Assembly (NCBI GenBank): GCA_000750105.3
Contig: JPHH03000039.1
Span: 248,001-312,000 of the forward strand
Length of the DNA stretch: 64,000 bases
Source: Tolypocladium sp. Sup5 PDA-1
Lineage: Eukaryota > Ascomycota > Sordariomycetes > Hypocreales > Ophiocordycipitaceae
Direction of reading: 5' to 3'
The notes below the pieces were generated by a model. It searched no databases and was not told where the DNA came from. It saw nothing but the letters and a program-made list of their open reading frames with translations. Numbering within the stretch: the first letter of the stretch is position 1; each line of letters starts with the position of its first letter. Shown here one piece after another: positions 33,636 through 45,120 of the stretch. The translations under genes and the position numbers were made by a program.

Positions 33636-35467
33636 CTACTTGCGCATCGTCAAGCCCAGGATGCCACCCATCATGCCCCTCACCCGCCGCGGGTTCTCCA
33701 GCGCGCAGGTGAACACGACGGCCGTGCTCGCCGCAAACGCCAGCGTCTCGCGCCACTGCTTGTCGGCCGCGTAGCGCCGCGGCAGCAGCGTGGCCATGGC
33801 CCGCGGCGCCACGAAGAGGGCCATGTCCTTGCGGCGGCCGGCCGTCTCGATGAGCACGCTCCAGCCGCAGAGGAAGCAGCCCGTGCCGACGCAGAGCCCG
33901 CTGTCGATGCGCTGGCGGCACGGGACGTCCTTGCCGATGAGGTGCGGGCCGACGCGGGTGCGGCCGAGGCACACGCCGTAGTAGAAGAGGGTGATGAAGG
34001 TGGCGAGGAAGGCGGACGAGCGGGAGGCGGAGAGCAGGGCGAGGAGGGGGCTCTTCCGCGTGGGCTTGCGAAGCTGGAGGGCCAGGGCGAGGGGGAGGTA
34101 CGTGTACATGGCCCATCGCCACGACAGCCAGAAGCGACGCCATGCGTGGTATTCGCACGACGGGCCTCGCCCCATGTGGACGATGTCGCACGGGAAGGGT
34201 ACCACCTTGGCGGGATCGCCCCATTCATAGGGGAGGTCGTAGTCCTTGCACATGCCCCCCAGCAGAGGTGCCTGGCCCGTTTCCTCGGTGTATCGAAGCT
34301 CGCCGGTCCTGCACCGCCGAAGAGCCTCAATAAGCCGCAGGTCGACGTGGGCAGCCGACGTAATCCATTTGTCGTAGCCCCTGGGAAGGCTCTCCGGGGA
34401 GTAGAACCACGCCCACATAATGGGACCACATGACGCGACAAAGGCCACAGGGTCAATCATCCGGGAGATGAATTGCTCTCCCTGAGGATTCGATTAGAGT
34501 CAGCCATGTCTGTCACTGGCCATCTTTCAAGGGAAACTGCGTAAAGGCGTGGCGTGTAGTACGTACCTTGGTCCATTTCTGGGCAGCCGTTCGCCGAGCC
34601 CTATGCCTCGACCATAACTCGCCGACAATGACATCCACGGCCTGGGTGGCGGCAAACAGGGTCAGGTCCAGCGTCCGGCCGGCAAACTTCTTTCGACCTC
34701 CGGCCTCACGGTCAGCCCGCGCGGCAGCGGCAGAAGTCGAGACTCTCCGCGGCAAGCCCTGCTTCGACTGGAGCAACCGGAGGCTGAACCAGGCGGCGAC
34801 AAACGACGCCAGCCATCTTGCGATCCTGATGAGCAAGCGCCCTTGTTAGCCCGGCTCTTGCTGGGGGCTCTAGACATGAATTATTATTGCCTTGCCTACC
34901 TCAAACGAGCGGTGTCGCCAAGCCCCGTAGCGACCCGAGCTATAATCCGCTTCACTGGTTCCTGGAGTCGAGGCGTCGCAAGTCAGCAAATGCCAAGTCA
35001 GAGAGCCAGAGTTGTCGTCGTTGAGTTTACGCTAAAAATAAACAGGAGACTTGGAGTTGCTCCGAGCGGCCGGGCGAGACGTCGTCTGAAACTCCACACG
35101 AGGCTGATGCGGGGGACGTGATGAAGAGATCTGGGGGAGGGTGTCAGACCTGTAGGAGCGTAGATCCGCCGACTAGGACGGCGCAAAACGTGGGGAAGCG
35201 CTGCGGCTCCAGACCCGTGCGGAGGACGTAGACGACGGACTCGACAAAGGTGCGCTCGTCGACCTCGGCTGGCAGCGTCCTCTTGTTCCTGGTCCTGCGG
35301 CGCGACAGATGCTGGAGGATCAGCGTCAACAGGCGCGGTGCCACAGCAGAGGCATACCCCAGCAGGTACGCGCGGACGAGCGGGCGTAAGGCTGGAGGAA
35401 GCGACCGAAGCTGCAGAAAGGCGCCTCCACCACCTCCGGACCCTGTCCCTTGTCGTTGTTGCTGCAT
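33636..35467 (-). CDS. TMEM135-like multi-pass membrane protein
   Basis: Four exons (35467-35150, 34961-34900, 34825-34567, 34481-33636) give 494 residues. The joins give STLLQEPVKRII, DTARLRIARWLASF and QKWTKGEQFISRMIDPV. The N-terminal half reads LRPLVRAYLLGYASAVAPRL and FCAVLVGGSTLLQ. The C-terminal half has SGLCVGTGCFLCGWSVLIE followed by AMATLLPRRYAADKQ, resembling the Tim17-like region of TMEM135. A cysteine-rich block (GGMCKDYDLPYEWGDP, VPFPCDIVHMG) is typical of the fungal members. TMEM135 relatives are linked to peroxisomes and mitochondria; the role in fungi is not established. The gene is convergent with get2. Confidence 0.72.
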
Positions 35468-38438
35468 CTCGGGCGAGTCTTGCGAAAAAGTGCGGACGGG
35501 TGCAGCGACGGCGCAACGCACACAAGACACCACCCACGCACTCACTCAATCGACGACGTTAGCGTCGGTACAAACCGGGCTGATCTCGACGGCAGCTGCC
35601 GCAAGGCGCTTCTTCCGTGTCACCTGGCCAAGGGGTAGAACCGTAAAGCGTGGGACGAGGACAGCACAGCACAGCACAGCACAGCACAGCACCGCAGAGC
35701 CGGGTCAGCAGCGCAGAGCACGGCGGTTGGCTGCTGGAGCTGTCATCGACGACACCCCTGCCAGGCGACGCGGTGCCGTACGACGTCGGATGTCGGGAGT
35801 GAGACACAAGAGAAGCTGTGGCCTGGAGAATTGGCCGAGACGGACTGCGTGTCGCGTGCTCCGAGACAAGCTCGCGCTGCTGGTGCTGGTGTTGGTGCCG
35901 GTGCTGTTACAACCCTCGGGACAGAGGGGAATATGGAGCACCGTGTCGTGGGACAGCAGACGGCCTTCTGGAAGTCTGGAAGAGCTGTCAGTCGGCCCAA
36001 ACAGGCACCGCGGCCTTCTTAGGTGCCAGCTGCCGGCAATGGATCGACGGATCACAAGCCTCGGCTGCTGCTGCTGCTGCAAAAGTAGCGGCTTCGTGGG
36101 TCGTCAGGGACGCAGATTTCAGGGCCACCATCATCCATGTGCTTCTGATTCAGCGGGTGCTGGAGACTGGAGATGGCCGAGATGGGCAAATGGGGCCAGC
36201 GCAGGGGCTCGGTCGACTTGCCAGAGATGGCGTTTACGTCCAGGCGCGATCCATCGGTACGGAGTAGCGCTGCCGCCGCTGGTAATCCACAGGTACGAAG
36301 TACGAGGTACACGGCCCCGTGCCACGCGACGGAGACAGAGGCGGTATGTAAGCACGGAGACCTCCGTACGAAAATATAACCAGCTATACTCCGTACGAGC
36401 AGGTTCAATAATGAGACGAGCTTCGCCGTGCCAGCGTGTCAGGAGAGACGGGACAGACACGGAGGTGGAGAGCCTCAACGTCAATCGCCCGGAGCCCTCG
36501 GCCCCGCGATGTCGAATCTGGCAGCCCCCTCCGAGCGACTCTCGCCTCCAGCGCGCCCAGGACAGCAGAGATCGGCTACGGATCAAACAACCGCTACGGA
36601 CTACAGGGCAATGGGCACTCGGCCGGCGCAAGTCTGCGGCACGCTCCGAATGAAGTGTCAGTGGCTTGACCCTCACTTAATGACTGGGCATCCGACCGGG
36701 GGGGGGACGGAGGGCTGATTGAGCCACTGACATCTGCTGTACAAGTACCCGACAGTATTGCATCGTATCGAATCGTCGATGCCTTTCAATACAGTCTTGC
36801 GCGCGAGGCGTGCATGGAGAGAGGAGGGGGAGGGAGCACGCCGAAATTGCCCGCCCATGCAATCTCGTCTGGTGAGATGCTGCGGTGCACAAACTATTTG
36901 CATGTCAGGTGTGGCTTTTCTGCTCAACCTGGGCGAGATGCTGCCACGCGACTCTGCTGGTCTCATGCAGCCGAAATGATGGGATGGGATTGACGCTGCA
37001 GGGAAAACACGCAGGGAACCAACACGCACACACACCGGCTGGCAAGCTTGGCTCCCTCAAGCAAAAGCGCTCGCACGTCTTCAAGAAGAAGCTCTGGTGG
37101 CGTGAGAATACGAGTCTGTGCAGCTCGCCGTCAACTGCTCGAGCGCGGCCCAGCGGAATGGGTGCTTGAGGATCACGATGCGGAACAGGCCGGAATCGGG
37201 GCCGCTCTGGGGACGTGGGAGGGGTGTTGGCCCCTGGGTGGATGTACAGGTAGGAACTGTGTGACCAAAACGCAAGCATGTGATTGTTGCTTATAGGAAT
37301 ACTACCGAGTGCGTCATCCGCCATCGCGTGCTATCGCTCTACGGAGGTGCGTGAGGCAGACGGGAATGTCCGGGGCGTCCGTGCGCCAATCAACGGCGGG
37401 AAGATGGCAATGACGGGCCTAGAAAGGATGAGGATGGGCCCTGGGGGCTTGCGAACCCCGATATACGGATATTGCCAAATCCGGGGAAAAGAGGAGCCCC
37501 GAGGCCTGCATTGCGACTCGCTGCCACCGACGACACTGGACTCCTGGCTCTGGAGGCGGCACTGCGGTTCGGGAGCGACAGGGGTTGCGCTCGTAAGCTG
37601 ATTATGGCGCTATGGCGCCGTCCAGGGCTCCGTCCTACTGCAGCCCGCAGGCGTGGAACATGTCCGTCACCGTGAACCTGTGAAGCCTGTCTGGACTCTG
37701 GAGTCGCAGCGGCAGTGGATTGACGTCCCAACAGCAGGTTCGTCACCTCGTGCACGTGCATCCACCAGCCCTCCATGCGCCCACCCGTCATCCATCCCCT
37801 CACGCCCCGGCCTCCCTTTGCGCTGCTGCTGTGCGGTGCCTTCGGAGCCAAACTGCGGGGACGCTGCTCGTTCTTGTGCGCACGCCCGTCTTCTTGCAGC
37901 TGAACCGACGACGACTGGCCACGGGCAGGCACACGCCCCGCTCCTGGTTCAAGAAAAATACATACAGGACCAAGAGGACCTACCGAACTTGCCTACCAAC
38001 TGCGTACCTCCCGGCGTCTCTAGTCCGTAGGTCCCAAAAGTGGTGCCAGAGGCCAAACCGTGCCTCTCGTCCTGGTGTGGCCACGGCGAAATACGTAGAG
38101 GCACAAGATCGGCTCGCCCCACCTCGGAGCCTGACTCCTTCTCCAAACCACCTGCCAGCCTCTGTCTCTTTAACTGCCCTCGTCCCACGATCCGCGACCA
38201 CCCACTTCACCTTGCCCACTACCCCGGATTTCCCCAGCTTCCCTCTGGCATGTGCTAGGATCCCCAAACCGTCTTCCAGCAGCAGCACAGACTCGGTACA
38301 TGGCAGCAAACGACGACGACGACGTCGACGCCTCTCAACCCGCTGCCCATTGACCGACCCACCACGACTGCGAATACCGCTTCTTCTGGCCCGCCGTATC
38401 GAACAAGACCAGCCGAACCACCACCGCAAGACGCCCTC
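35468..38438. other. 3-kb regulatory/intergenic stretch before the bHLH gene
   Basis: No gene is supported. Long GC-rich open frames (one of 467 codons on the plus strand, 35250-36653) lack domains and run antisense into exon 1 of the TMEM135-like gene, so I treat them as chance. The stretch carries several TACGGAGTA/TACGAAGTA-type motifs between 36258 and 36395 and an ACAGC tandem repeat. Its right part is likely a long leader of the bHLH gene. Confidence 0.45.
35661..35693. repeat. ACAGC tandem microsatellite
   Basis: About six and a half copies of the 5-bp unit ACAGC in the intergenic region upstream of the TMEM135-like gene. Confidence 0.9.
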
Positions 38439-39871
38439 ATGCTCGCCGTGCAGCACGCTCCCAGGATGGGTTCGACGCACCCCGAGTCCGACGACCCTCT
38501 GCTGCCCTTTGGCTGTATGCCCTCCCCGACTCCTCCGGCTCTGAGACAAGAACACTGACTGACCGAGATGACCTAGATGCCGTTGACCCAACCCAAGAAT
38601 CGCTCTTCGACGCCCCAGACCCCGCGCCTGGGGCGCCGCTCCTGTCCGAGACCGACAGCAAGTTCCTCAGCTCCTTCTTCGAGGATATGACGGCAAACCA
38701 GTACAACATGCCGTCTTTTGGCGAGGGTTTAAACTTCAGCGATGCCTGGCTTGACCTCCCGCCTCAGTTCATGGGCACGACCACCTCCTTCGGCCCACAG
38801 TCCGGGTCTCTCGACTCGCCGGCCGACCAGAGCTATTCCAACAGTAATGGCAATAATAACAACAACGATCAACAATTGGAGCTCCAGCGAATGATGTCTG
38901 GGTCACATCTCATGCCTCCGCCTCCGCCGCCTCCCGCCCAGCCACAATCGTACCAGCAGCAGCATTCCGACGATGTCCTCAACGCTGCCGCCACGCTACT
39001 TCAGAATGGCTCCAACTCCCGCGGCAGTGTCTCCAAAGCCAGTACCGATCCGCCCCGGCGGCCCGTCGGGTATCCCGTCGGACATCTTCGCCACCAGCCG
39101 TTGGATGAGTTCAAGGAGGAGAACCGAAGAAGCAGCTTGGTCACCGAGCACGACAACACCTTCACAGAATGGATGTGGGGCTCCAAAGAACGGACGCCAC
39201 ACCGCAAGGTGGCCGTTGGTGACTTCCAGTGGGGATCGGACGCGAATTTCGGCCCCCCGCAGGGCTACGTGCCGGAGCCAAACAAGGAGTCGGTCGAGGC
39301 ACAGCAGCAAATACAGCTCAAGTGCCTCGAGTGTCTGGAAGTCAGCAAGAGCGCCGCCAACAGCCGTCCACGCAGCCCCACCAACGGCCGTAGCGCCGTC
39401 GACAACCAAGAAGGCTCTGTCCACATAAAGAGGGAGGAAGATCCCAACGCGCCGCCGCGGAAGAGGCGGAAGAGCAAGAACGTCAAGGAGTCTGCGGACG
39501 ACGATGACGATGACGACGCCAATTCTTCAAGGTCCGGCAAGAAGAGAAAGCCAAAGTCAGATCGGAGTGGAACGTCGCCACTATCGGATGGGGGATCCAA
39601 CGGCAGGCGGCGAAAGTCAAATGTAAATGGAGCCAAGCCACCGCGTGAGAATCTATCAGAGGAGCAGAAGCGAGAGAACCACATCCGAAGTGAACAAAAG
39701 CGACGCACCCTGATCAAGGAAGGATTCGACGACCTCGGCGAGCTTGTTCCCGGGCTTAGGGGCGGCGGCTTCAGCAAAAGCACCACACTGACGATGGCTG
39801 CCGACTGGCTGGAGGAACTGATCCGAGGAAACAAGGCTTTGTCGGTTCAGCTGACCTCCATCGATGGGTAA
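38439..39871 (+). CDS. bHLH transcription factor
   Basis: Two exons (38439-38514 and 38577-39871) give 456 residues. The 62-nt intron ends ACCTAG and joins LLPFG to YAVDPTQESLFDAP. The DNA-binding domain lies near the C-terminus: basic region EEQKRENHIRSEQKRR (with the E-box-reading Glu/Arg pattern), helix 1 LIKEGFDDLGELVPGL, loop GGGFSKS, helix 2 TTLTMAADWLEELIRGNKAL. Upstream are Pro/Gln-rich activation-like stretches, an acidic run of seven Asp, and a basic patch PPRKRRKSKN that could be a nuclear signal. The HLH resembles the fungal Ino4/PalcA-type group. The long upstream stretch suggests complex regulation. Confidence 0.88.
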
Positions 39872-40490
39872 TGATATTGCCCCGGCGGTTCAGCTGGCTT
39901 ACACCTTTTCTCGGGCGGTTTTCTCTTGATTGAACGGGACCTGGGATCCCATGGCCGGATAGCATGGCGTTTTGCTCTCACTGAGAGGGGGCATGTATGG
40001 CTTTTACATAAGCTGGAAGGAATCTACTTGGCGGCGTGCAACAAGGGACTGCGACGATACCATGTAATGGATAAATTGGGTCAAAGAGCGAGTCGACGTT
40101 CATATTTCTGTGAGATATTGTACTAGGGACTGACGAGGGGGATCAGATTACGGTGACAGTTTGATACTGGATCTCGGAATAACAAGTTATTGACCTACGC
40201 CCTGGGCAGCATGTTCATCTCAACGACGCAGCAACCCAGCCTTCTGGCGTCGACACTGGCTTCATACCTACAATAGGAAGGTGACACAAGGCCTGAGTCA
40301 TACATTCACGATCTTTTGACGCGGCTAGCGCTTACATTTGCTGCCTAGATACGCGCTTGCGAGTATAAAATGCGCTTCTTCACTGAGACCAACGTGGTTT
40401 GCTTCTTATAATTATTCCATCTGCTCCAAGCAACGACCTCGACTTTGTACAAACACTCAAGCCACAATCTTAAGAAACACAGTCGAAATC
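39872..40490. other. Intergenic between bHLH gene and APH-fold kinase
   Basis: This holds the 3' flank of the bHLH gene and the kinase promoter. No gene is seen. Confidence 0.5.
40364..40370 (+). promoter_or_regulatory. TATA box of the APH-fold kinase gene
   Basis: TATAAAA lies 121 bp upstream of the chosen ATG, on the right strand and at a plausible distance for transcription start. Confidence 0.55.
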
Positions 40491-41957
40491 ATGAATCACG
40501 AAGGCTTTGATCGTCGAATGGACATTGTCCGAGACATTCTGCGTGAGCATGGGCTTGAGGTCTGTACATGGCTGACTGCGGCACCATGCGTCTCTTTTTT
40601 GTCACAACTATTGGCTCGCGTGATCTCCGTTATTCCCTTGTCTGCGGTACCGCAAAGACTGTGTGCTGATGCTCGTCTTCCGTGACTCTCAAGAGCACCG
40701 AGATAACTCCAGTGGAGTATATCGAGAACTGCCCCTTTCCGTTCAACAACTTCATCTTCAAGGTGTCGCTCGCGTCGCCCGCCACGGCGGCGTCATTTGC
40801 GAGCGAGCAGCCGTGCACCGTGATGCCGCCGGCGGAGGGCGTCTCGACCCTCATTGTGCGGCTGAGCAACCCGCGCGCGATGGGCATGAACAACACGAAC
40901 CGCGTGGAGAACGAGGTGGCGGCCATGCACCTCGCGCGGCACGCCATGGCGCAGCTGGGCGACCGCTACGTGGGCATCGTGCCGGCCTTGTATGCCTGGA
41001 AGGCGGGCGTGTCGGCGGATCAAGAGGCTGAGTTTGGGTGGACGGTGATGGAGTACATGCCGGGCCTGCCGATGGATGCCCAGTTTAAGACCTTCTCCCT
41101 GGACGAGAAGAAGCGTCTGATTGGGGAGGTTGCCGCCATCTTCGCAGCTCTCCAGGGGGTAAAGTTGCCGCCTGGGCTGGATCGCCACGGGGGCTTGACG
41201 ATTGACAAGCAGGGGGCCATTGTCTCTGGGCAGTCGACGCTGCAGGAGGGCGAGCCGTGGACCAAGTATGAGGACCACTGGGTGGCGAATCTGGAGCTCA
41301 AGCTCAAGGAGGCGGATGAGAGCGCGATGATTCAGGGATGGCGCGAGAACGGCGTTCGAGAGCGCGTGGACCGGTTCGTCGCCAACAAGGTCGGCGAGGC
41401 CATTCGAGAGGCGGGCGTCGAAACGTCCCAGCTGGCTCTCGTCCATGTCGACTTTAGTGGGTTGAGTCTCAAAGTAAGTTCGAGTTGCCGCTGACCTCGA
41501 AACAGCCATGAACAACATGCTCTTCGACCCGGAGACGAAGCGCATCACCGCCGTCCTCGACTTTGACTGGGCCCCCATCACGCACCCGGCCAACGAGTTC
41601 TTCACCTCCTTTCACGACGTCAAGGGCAGCACGCGCGTGACCGACACGGAGAACCTGCAGCACGCCATCCTCACGGGCAAGTTCGACGGCGGCGCAGACG
41701 ACGGCGAGGAGCACCAGGAGGCGTGGGAGCTGGCCAGGACGTGGGACGCGGCGCTGCAGAGGCTCGGGGCGACGCGGCCCAGCGACGTGCGCGGCATCGA
41801 GACGCTGGAGAAGTTGCGCAACCTGGCGAACCTGCTCGCGCCGTTTCACCTCGTGAGCGATGTGATTGTGAAGAGGAGGACGGCGGAGAAGAACGCCGAG
41901 GCGAGGGCGAAGAATGAGGCGGCGATTGTCAAGGCCCTGGAGGAGTTTGGCTTGTAA
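40491..41957 (+). CDS. Aminoglycoside-phosphotransferase-fold (APH) kinase
   Basis: Three exons (40491-40559, 40694-41456, 41506-41957) give 427 residues. The N-lobe has NNFIFKVSL and TLIVRLSNP (a beta-strand carrying a basic residue). The hinge is GWTVMEYMPG. The catalytic loop is LVHVDFTMNNMLFDP (H.D....N), produced by removing the last intron, and the metal-binding motif is AVLDFDWAPI. These define the APH/ChoK-like family (PF01636). Fungi carry many such proteins; most have unknown small-molecule substrates, and nothing here implies antibiotic resistance. The C-terminal 100 residues are helical and charged. Confidence 0.85.
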
Positions 41958-42584
41958 GCGGATGGCAGGGGGGCTCTAGAGGAGGCGTGGGTTCTACGGC
42001 GTTGGATAGGTAGGTAGTTGAGGATTCAGTACAGCCTCCTGCTTGTTTCGTTCAAAAAGACGTTGGATATCAGTAATCAGCCCGCGGAACCGTGACTGCT
42101 GAGTAGGAGGGTCTACAGTCTGGCTCCAGGTAAATTTAGGTGCTTGTCTTCTCCATAATCTCATGTTCATCATCAGCCTCATCATCTACTCACACACGGT
42201 TAACAATGAGTCGACTTGTCTAATCCATCAAGCCCGACTGGGGCGACGTGCTGGCCGCCGCGTCGCTCAACGCCTCGAGCCCAGTCTCGATACAGCTCTT
42301 CTGGGCATCGACAAAGGAGAACAAGCTTGCTTATTTGTTATGAAAGCTGGGCAAGGTAGCATATAGATGGAAAATACGGGCTACTCAAAGAATGAAAATG
42401 GTATAACGGCTCGTTTCGAGTTAGTTTTGTCTTGTGTTTGTAGACCTTCTACTTGACGCCCAAATCTTGTATGGTACAGTGACAAATTCCCTTACATCCG
42501 CCCCCTGATCAACATCCTTTTGATACCAAATAAAACGCCATCCAGCTCTCGCATTAAAAAGAAAGGCCCCGACCCCTCTCCCCT
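41958..42584. other. Convergent 3' flanks
   Basis: This lies between the kinase stop and the rvb2 stop. No gene is seen; the region is relatively AT-rich. Confidence 0.5.
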
Positions 42585-44130
42585 CTAGCTCAGATCCATC
42601 GTCTCGTTGTTACCGTTCGTCGCAAACAAGTCCACGGCGCCGTCGTTGCCAATCAGCCTCTTCTCCGACTCGGACACAAACTTGACGCTGCGGGCCGGGT
42701 CGTAGAAGAGCTTGAAGCTGCGCTGCACGTCCTCGACGGAGACCTGCTTGGCCTTTCGCTTTGCGGACACGAGCTGCGATGTGCTGATGAGGTTGCTGGC
42801 GTACCGCAGGCCGGCTTCGTGGCCAATCTTGGTGAGCAGCGCCAGCGCGTCGGGCGAGACGTCGATTTCCTCCTCCCGGGCGCGGATGGAGAGGATCTGC
42901 TCAATCTGCTCGGACGAGTACGGGTACGTGTTGACGATGACGACACGGTCCAGGAAGTCGAGGGGCAGGCCGTGGGGGCTGCGGTAGTCGGTGCCTCGGA
43001 TGCGCGAGTGGCCCCGGTTGCTGGCCATGATGACCACGGGAGCCAGTTCGTCCTCCAGCGCGCGGTTGATGTAGGAGAAGCACTCGATGTCGAGCATGTG
43101 CACCTCGTCAATGAACAGCACGCCGGGAACAATCTCAGCTTTGCCCTCCTCCTTCCACTCGCCGACCTTGGTGTTGATCTGGTCCCGAATCTCGCTGCGG
43201 ATCTCGCCGGTGTCGCCTGAGAAGAGGGCAAGAAATCCCTGCGTCCTCGAGTTGATGACATCAATCTCGTGAAGAGTGACGGTGTGCACAACCTCCTTGC
43301 GCTTCTGAAGCTCTCCGTCGGGGCACTGCAGGAACTTGGTGTCGACGCCCATGGCATCGTAGTCTCGGGATCTGGCGTACGAACGCCCGAGCTTCGTAAT
43401 CTTTCCGGAGGACTTGTCGATGGAGATGATGTCGCCAGCCATGACGCGCTCCTTTGTCATGGCATCAATCATCTTGCTGCCCATGTCGTAGACGGCCTCC
43501 ATGTCGGTCGTCTTGATGGTCAGCTTGCCCTGCTTGGCGCTCCCGGTGACACTCCGGTCAATCTGAATCTCGACGACCTCTCCCTCCATAATCTCGCTCT
43601 CCTCCTTTATGCGGACGCCGATCGACTTGCGGAAGGCCTGGGTGAGGGCCTCGGTCTTGGACATTTCGAGGGAGAAGATCTCTGACGAGGCGAGGGACGT
43701 GAAGGGGACATCGGGGCCCAGGGACTGCGCCATGCCCATCGCAATGGCAGTCTTGCCGGTGCTGCAGTCCGTCAGTACGCGCGCCCGCATAGGGGAGCAA
43801 TTGGGTTCGCTTCGAGGTTGCTGACCTTGGGGGTCCGGCAATCAAAACGGCGCGGCCGGCAATCTTGCCATCCTTGATCATCTGAAGAATGACCGCGGCA
43901 GCCTTGCGCGCCTTCTCCTGCCCGACCAGGCCTTGCGACGAGGCACGAGGCTCGAGGCTCGTGGCATCGACGCCGAGGCCGCGGATGTGCGAGTGCGCGG
44001 CGATGAGGTTAAGACCTCGAAGGTCCTTGGAGTCGGACACGGTCATCAGTGGCTGCAACGGTTCGGGCAATTAATTAGCCTGGCACAAATGCATGGCAGC
44101 GAAGGCAGCTGCTGGACTTACTGCAGCCAT
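42585..44130 (-). CDS. rvb2: RuvB-like AAA+ ATPase 2 (Reptin, Rvb2)
   Basis: Three exons (44130-44122, 44052-43826, 43761-42585) give 470 residues, the usual length. The first exon encodes only Met-Ala-Ala. Hallmarks: LRGLNLIAAHSHIRGLGVD, Walker A GPPSTGKTA (formed across the second intron), the OB-fold insertion EGEVVEIQIDRSVTG, Walker B LFIDEVHMLD, sensor ASNRGHSRIRGTDY, and the arginine-finger and sensor-2 region GLRYASNLISTSQL. Rvb2 pairs with Rvb1 in a hetero-ring used by INO80, SWR1 and the R2TP assembly complex in nucleus and cytosol. Confidence 0.97.
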
Positions 44131-44258
44131 GGTGTTGGGTGTTCCTCGGCGCGCTGGCTGGGGTTGCGTGGTGTGGTGTTGAGTTCGCGAAGCCTCGTCT
44201 GGTAGCTCGCCCTTCGAAAAATACGACCAGCAGGTGGTAGGGGTACGTAAGGTACGAA

Positions 44259-44293
44259 GTACGGAGTACCTACGGACTAGTGGTACTCCGTAC
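44259..44293. repeat. Perfect 12-bp inverted repeat, 11-nt spacer
   Basis: GTACGGAGTACC (44259-44270) and GGTACTCCGTAC (44282-44293) are exact reverse complements about 130 bp upstream of the rvb2 start. They could form a hairpin or act as paired binding sites. Confidence 0.9.
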
Positions 44294-44520
44294 CGCAGGG
44301 GCCAAGACTCGGTGAGGGTAGCTTCACGCGGCTGGCGCTTAGTGGGATCGGGCTGCAAGTGGAGCGTTATTAAGCGCGGGGCATGTGACCGGCGGCACCC
44401 ACCAACAGTAAGGCAGAAGAACGTTTATTTCCGTTCATCTGCACCCCCGCTTGGTGGAGAGACAATGAGCCCAACACCCCTACGTGCATTGTGCTCACCA
44501 ACTGCCGACAGACCTTCCCA

Positions 44521-44569
44521 TTCTTCACGCCTCTTCACACTTCTTCACACTTCTTCACACTTCTTCACC
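44521..44569. repeat. TTCTTCACAC 10-bp tandem repeat
   Basis: Five adjacent 10-bp units, the middle ones identical, form a pyrimidine-rich tract upstream of the coiled-coil gene. Confidence 0.85.
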
Positions 44570-45120
44570 CCATTCTCGATACCAAGTCGGTCGTTGTAAG
44601 CCGCGTGGAGGCGGAGCGCAGCTGCAGCTTTGCGCAACAAGCCCAAGCCGACACTCGATCCAGGCGCTGCAAGGCGCGTCCCGCCCTGGTTTTTCTTTTG
44701 CCTGTTGTATGACTGCGGTTTCACTTCCACCGGCAGCCTCGTTTTCCAGGGCTGCACGGAACCTCGCAGAATCGTTACGCTCGCTTCTCCGGTCGTCAGC
44801 CAAACTCTTCTCTCGAGTTCGAGCACTTGCAGCGTAACATTCTTCTCTGTTTTCTCACTCTTCTATCTCGTTGCGCGGGCATCCTGTTCTTCCGCCGTCC
44901 CACCAGCGGGTCGCTGCCGTCTTGTTCACCGCTGCCTGGGTGACGGAGGCCCCTATTCACCTTCGTCACCAAACAAACACTCCCCGTTCTCTTCCAAACA
45001 CTCATCGCAGCGGCTCGTCGATTGTGTAGCCTGCCTAGTTTTGCCAGCCATTGTCGAGCTCCCATCGCGACCCGAGACGATTGTTCAGCCAGAGCTTTGG
45101 CTCTCGTCGTCTGCAGTGCA

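Larger units (their letters stand above)
44131..45120. promoter_or_regulatory. Divergent intergenic region rvb2 / coiled-coil gene
   Basis: Just under 1 kb without a gene. Near the rvb2 side are one TACGAAGTA and two TACGGAGTA/TACTCCGTA motifs, the latter two arranged as a perfect inverted repeat. Nearer the plus-strand gene is a TTCTTCACAC tandem repeat, then a long leader. Confidence 0.5.

Noticed and set aside
35250..36653. 467-codon open frame on the plus strand
   Set aside because: It runs antisense through exon 1 of the TMEM135-like gene, contains a microsatellite, shows no domain and an Arg/Ser/Cys-heavy composition typical of GC-rich chance frames.
37720..38544. 274-codon frame upstream of the bHLH gene
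   Set aside because: Pro/Ser/Arg low-complexity sequence without domains; it overlaps the true first exon in another frame and fits a leader region.
44630..45120. N-terminal extension of the coiled-coil protein from an open upstream frame
   Set aside because: The extension is in the frame of exon 2, while the ATG with the RD tract and a good GTAAGT donor lies in another frame. The spliced model explains both.
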